Below the pieces are notes generated by a model. The model saw nothing but the letters and a program-made list of their open reading frames with translations, searched no databases and was not told where the DNA came from. From DATJUF01 sp035524095 (GTDB lineage Bacteria; Desulfobacterota; Binatia; Binatales; Binataceae): 6,469 bases of DNA. The translations under genes and the position numbers were made by a program. Positions 5,738 to 6,469 of the stretch are shown one piece after another (the stretch's first letter is position 1; every line of letters starts with the position of its first letter). The stretch lies in assembly GCA_035524095.1 (NCBI GenBank), contig DATKPK010000153.1, positions 1-6,469 of the forward strand, read 5' to 3'.

Positions 5738-5937
5738 TACTCGCCCGCCAGCGGCTTGGCCGCCCGTTCGATTTCCGCCGCATACCGGCCGGCCATCGCG
5801 ATGTCGCCTGATTTTTCGGCCAGCGCCTGCCCCTCTTTCAGTATCTCGACTGCACGCGCTACATTGCCTTTGCTCAGAAAATTGCCAGCCCGGCGGAAGA
5901 CCTTTGCGTAGCGTTGTCCTTTTTCAGCCGCATCCAT
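5737..5937 (-). CDS. Hypothetical 66-residue helical protein, TPR-like
   Basis: I do not recognise this as a named family. From the ATG at 5937 the product is 66 residues, almost entirely predicted helix. Its spacing (AGNFLSKGNVARAVEILKEG, then ALAEKSGDIAMAGRYAAEIERA) resembles one to one-and-a-half tetratricopeptide-type helix pairs: small residue, Leu, Gly, Ala, then a second helix. There is no signal peptide or membrane helix. A GTG at 5985 would add 16 residues (MPPRIVSTVSPGLLEV) and would overlap the divergent methyltransferase by 50 bp. The ATG is preferred because GAGG sits just upstream, although with only 2 nt spacing, which is tight. It is divergent from the methyltransferase gene and 184 bp upstream of hsp20 on the same strand. 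Codon use and GC match the neighbours, which supports a real gene. A role as a small protein-protein interaction module is a guess. Confidence 0.6.
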   Translation of the reverse strand: MDAAEKGQRYAKVFRRAGNFLSKGNVARAVEILKEGQALAEKSGDIAMAGRYAAEIERAAKPLAGE

Positions 5938-6469
5938 GACCTCTAATAACCCCGGCGAAACGGTTGATACAATCCTCGGTGGCACACTGACTATTGTACA
6001 ACCAGCTAATGGCTATCGCTTCGCGATTGACTCGATTCTGCTGGCGCGCTTTGCCGACGTCCGCCCACGCGATCGCGTGCTGGAACTTGGCGCCGGATGC
6101 GGCGTCATCTCAATCGCAATCGCGGCGACTCGCGCCCCCCGCCAAATCGTGGCTCTCGAACTTCAACCTAAACTGGTGGAGTTGATCACGCGCAACGCTG
6201 CACTGAACAACTGCGATAATCTCACGGCGATTCAAGCTGATCTTCGCCGCCGCACAATTCGCGGCCTCAAAGCGGGCTCCTTCGATGCAATCGTGGCCAA
6301 CCCGCCCTATCGCGCGGTTCGTACCGGCCGCGTGAGTCCCAACTTCGAACGCCGCATTGCACGCGACGAGAGCAACGCCACCCTCGACGCTTTCATCCGT
6401 GCCGCCGGCCGCTATTGCAAGGACGGTGGCCGCGCCAGCTTTGTTTTCACCACAGCACGGGCCGCCGAG
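5936..6469 (+). CDS. trmN6: TrmN6/YfiC-type tRNA1(Val) A37 N6-methyltransferase, 3'-truncated by window edge
   Basis: The frame is open from the ATG at 5936 to the last base, giving 178 residues of a protein that is usually about 245-255. The family uses S-adenosylmethionine to methylate N6 of adenine 37 in a valine tRNA anticodon loop. Visible features are the N-terminal ILGGTLTIVQPANGYRFAID block typical of the family (13-32), motif I VLELGAGCGVIS (48-59) for SAM binding, and an acidic Glu in VALELQP (72-78). Catalytic motif IV NPPY at 122-125 marks amino-group (N6-adenine or N5-glutamine) methyltransferases. A later GGRASFVF strand lies at 164-171. The N-terminal block argues for TrmN6 rather than PrmC, HemK or RsmC, but tRNA specificity is inferred. 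No Shine-Dalgarno sequence precedes the ATG. Its first bases overlap the start codon of the opposite-strand small gene, so its promoter must lie within that gene. Confidence 0.88.
   Translation, partial: MTSNNPGETVDTILGGTLTIVQPANGYRFAIDSILLARFADVRPRDRVLELGAGCGVISIAIAATRAPRQIVALELQPKLVELITRNAALNNCDNLTAIQADLRRRTIRGLKAGSFDAIVANPPYRAVRTGRVSPNFERRIARDESNATLDAFIRAAGRYCKDGGRASFVFTTARAAE

Noticed and set aside
5994..6185. 63-residue open frame on the + strand
   Set aside because: It lies in a different frame inside the methyltransferase gene, whose own frame carries the SAM-binding and NPPY motifs and runs off the window end.

Overview
The window looks like ordinary chromosome from a moderately GC-rich Gram-negative bacterium (genes mostly in the high 50s percent GC), probably an uncultured soil or sediment lineage. 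The taxonomic hint is weak. It rests on the mix of a LemA/HtpX pair, TrmN6, SmpB and tandem MetE-like proteins, none of which is diagnostic. No mobile element, CRISPR array, rRNA or tRNA gene is visible. No gene-free stretch exceeds about 200 bases.

Layout. (1) Positions 1-2239, + strand: two tandem paralogues of a zinc-dependent, single-barrel protein related to the C-terminal half of cobalamin-independent methionine synthase (MetE). The first is cut by the left edge. (2) 2439-2960, +: smpB, the tmRNA-binding protein of trans-translation. (3) 2967-4591, -: a lemA-htpX pair, read lemA first, convergent with smpB and only 6 bp from it. (4) 4740-5030, +: a small, relatively AT-rich pentapeptide-repeat protein with a GTG start. 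(5) 5136-5552, -: an Hsp20 small heat-shock protein, separated from the pentapeptide gene by a strong bidirectional hairpin terminator. Its leader can fold over the ribosome-binding site. (6) 5737-5937, -: a 66-residue helical, TPR-like hypothetical protein. (7) 5936 to the right edge, +: the N-terminal 178 residues of a TrmN6/YfiC-type tRNA adenine methyltransferase. Its start codon overlaps the start codon of the small gene in a shared CATG.

How the genes relate. smpB (rescue of stalled ribosomes), htpX/lemA (membrane protein quality control) and hsp20 (ATP-independent holdase) share a protein quality-control theme. They lie in different orientations and transcription units, so this is a loose neighbourhood and not an operon. 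The tandem MetE-like pair is metabolically separate; the real methyl donor and acceptor cannot be read from sequence.

The points most worth following up are the duplicated core-MetE proteins with a full set of zinc ligands but no folate-binding half, the possible RNA thermometer before hsp20, and the head-to-head start-codon overlap at 5935-5938. I see no convincing new multi-gene system.
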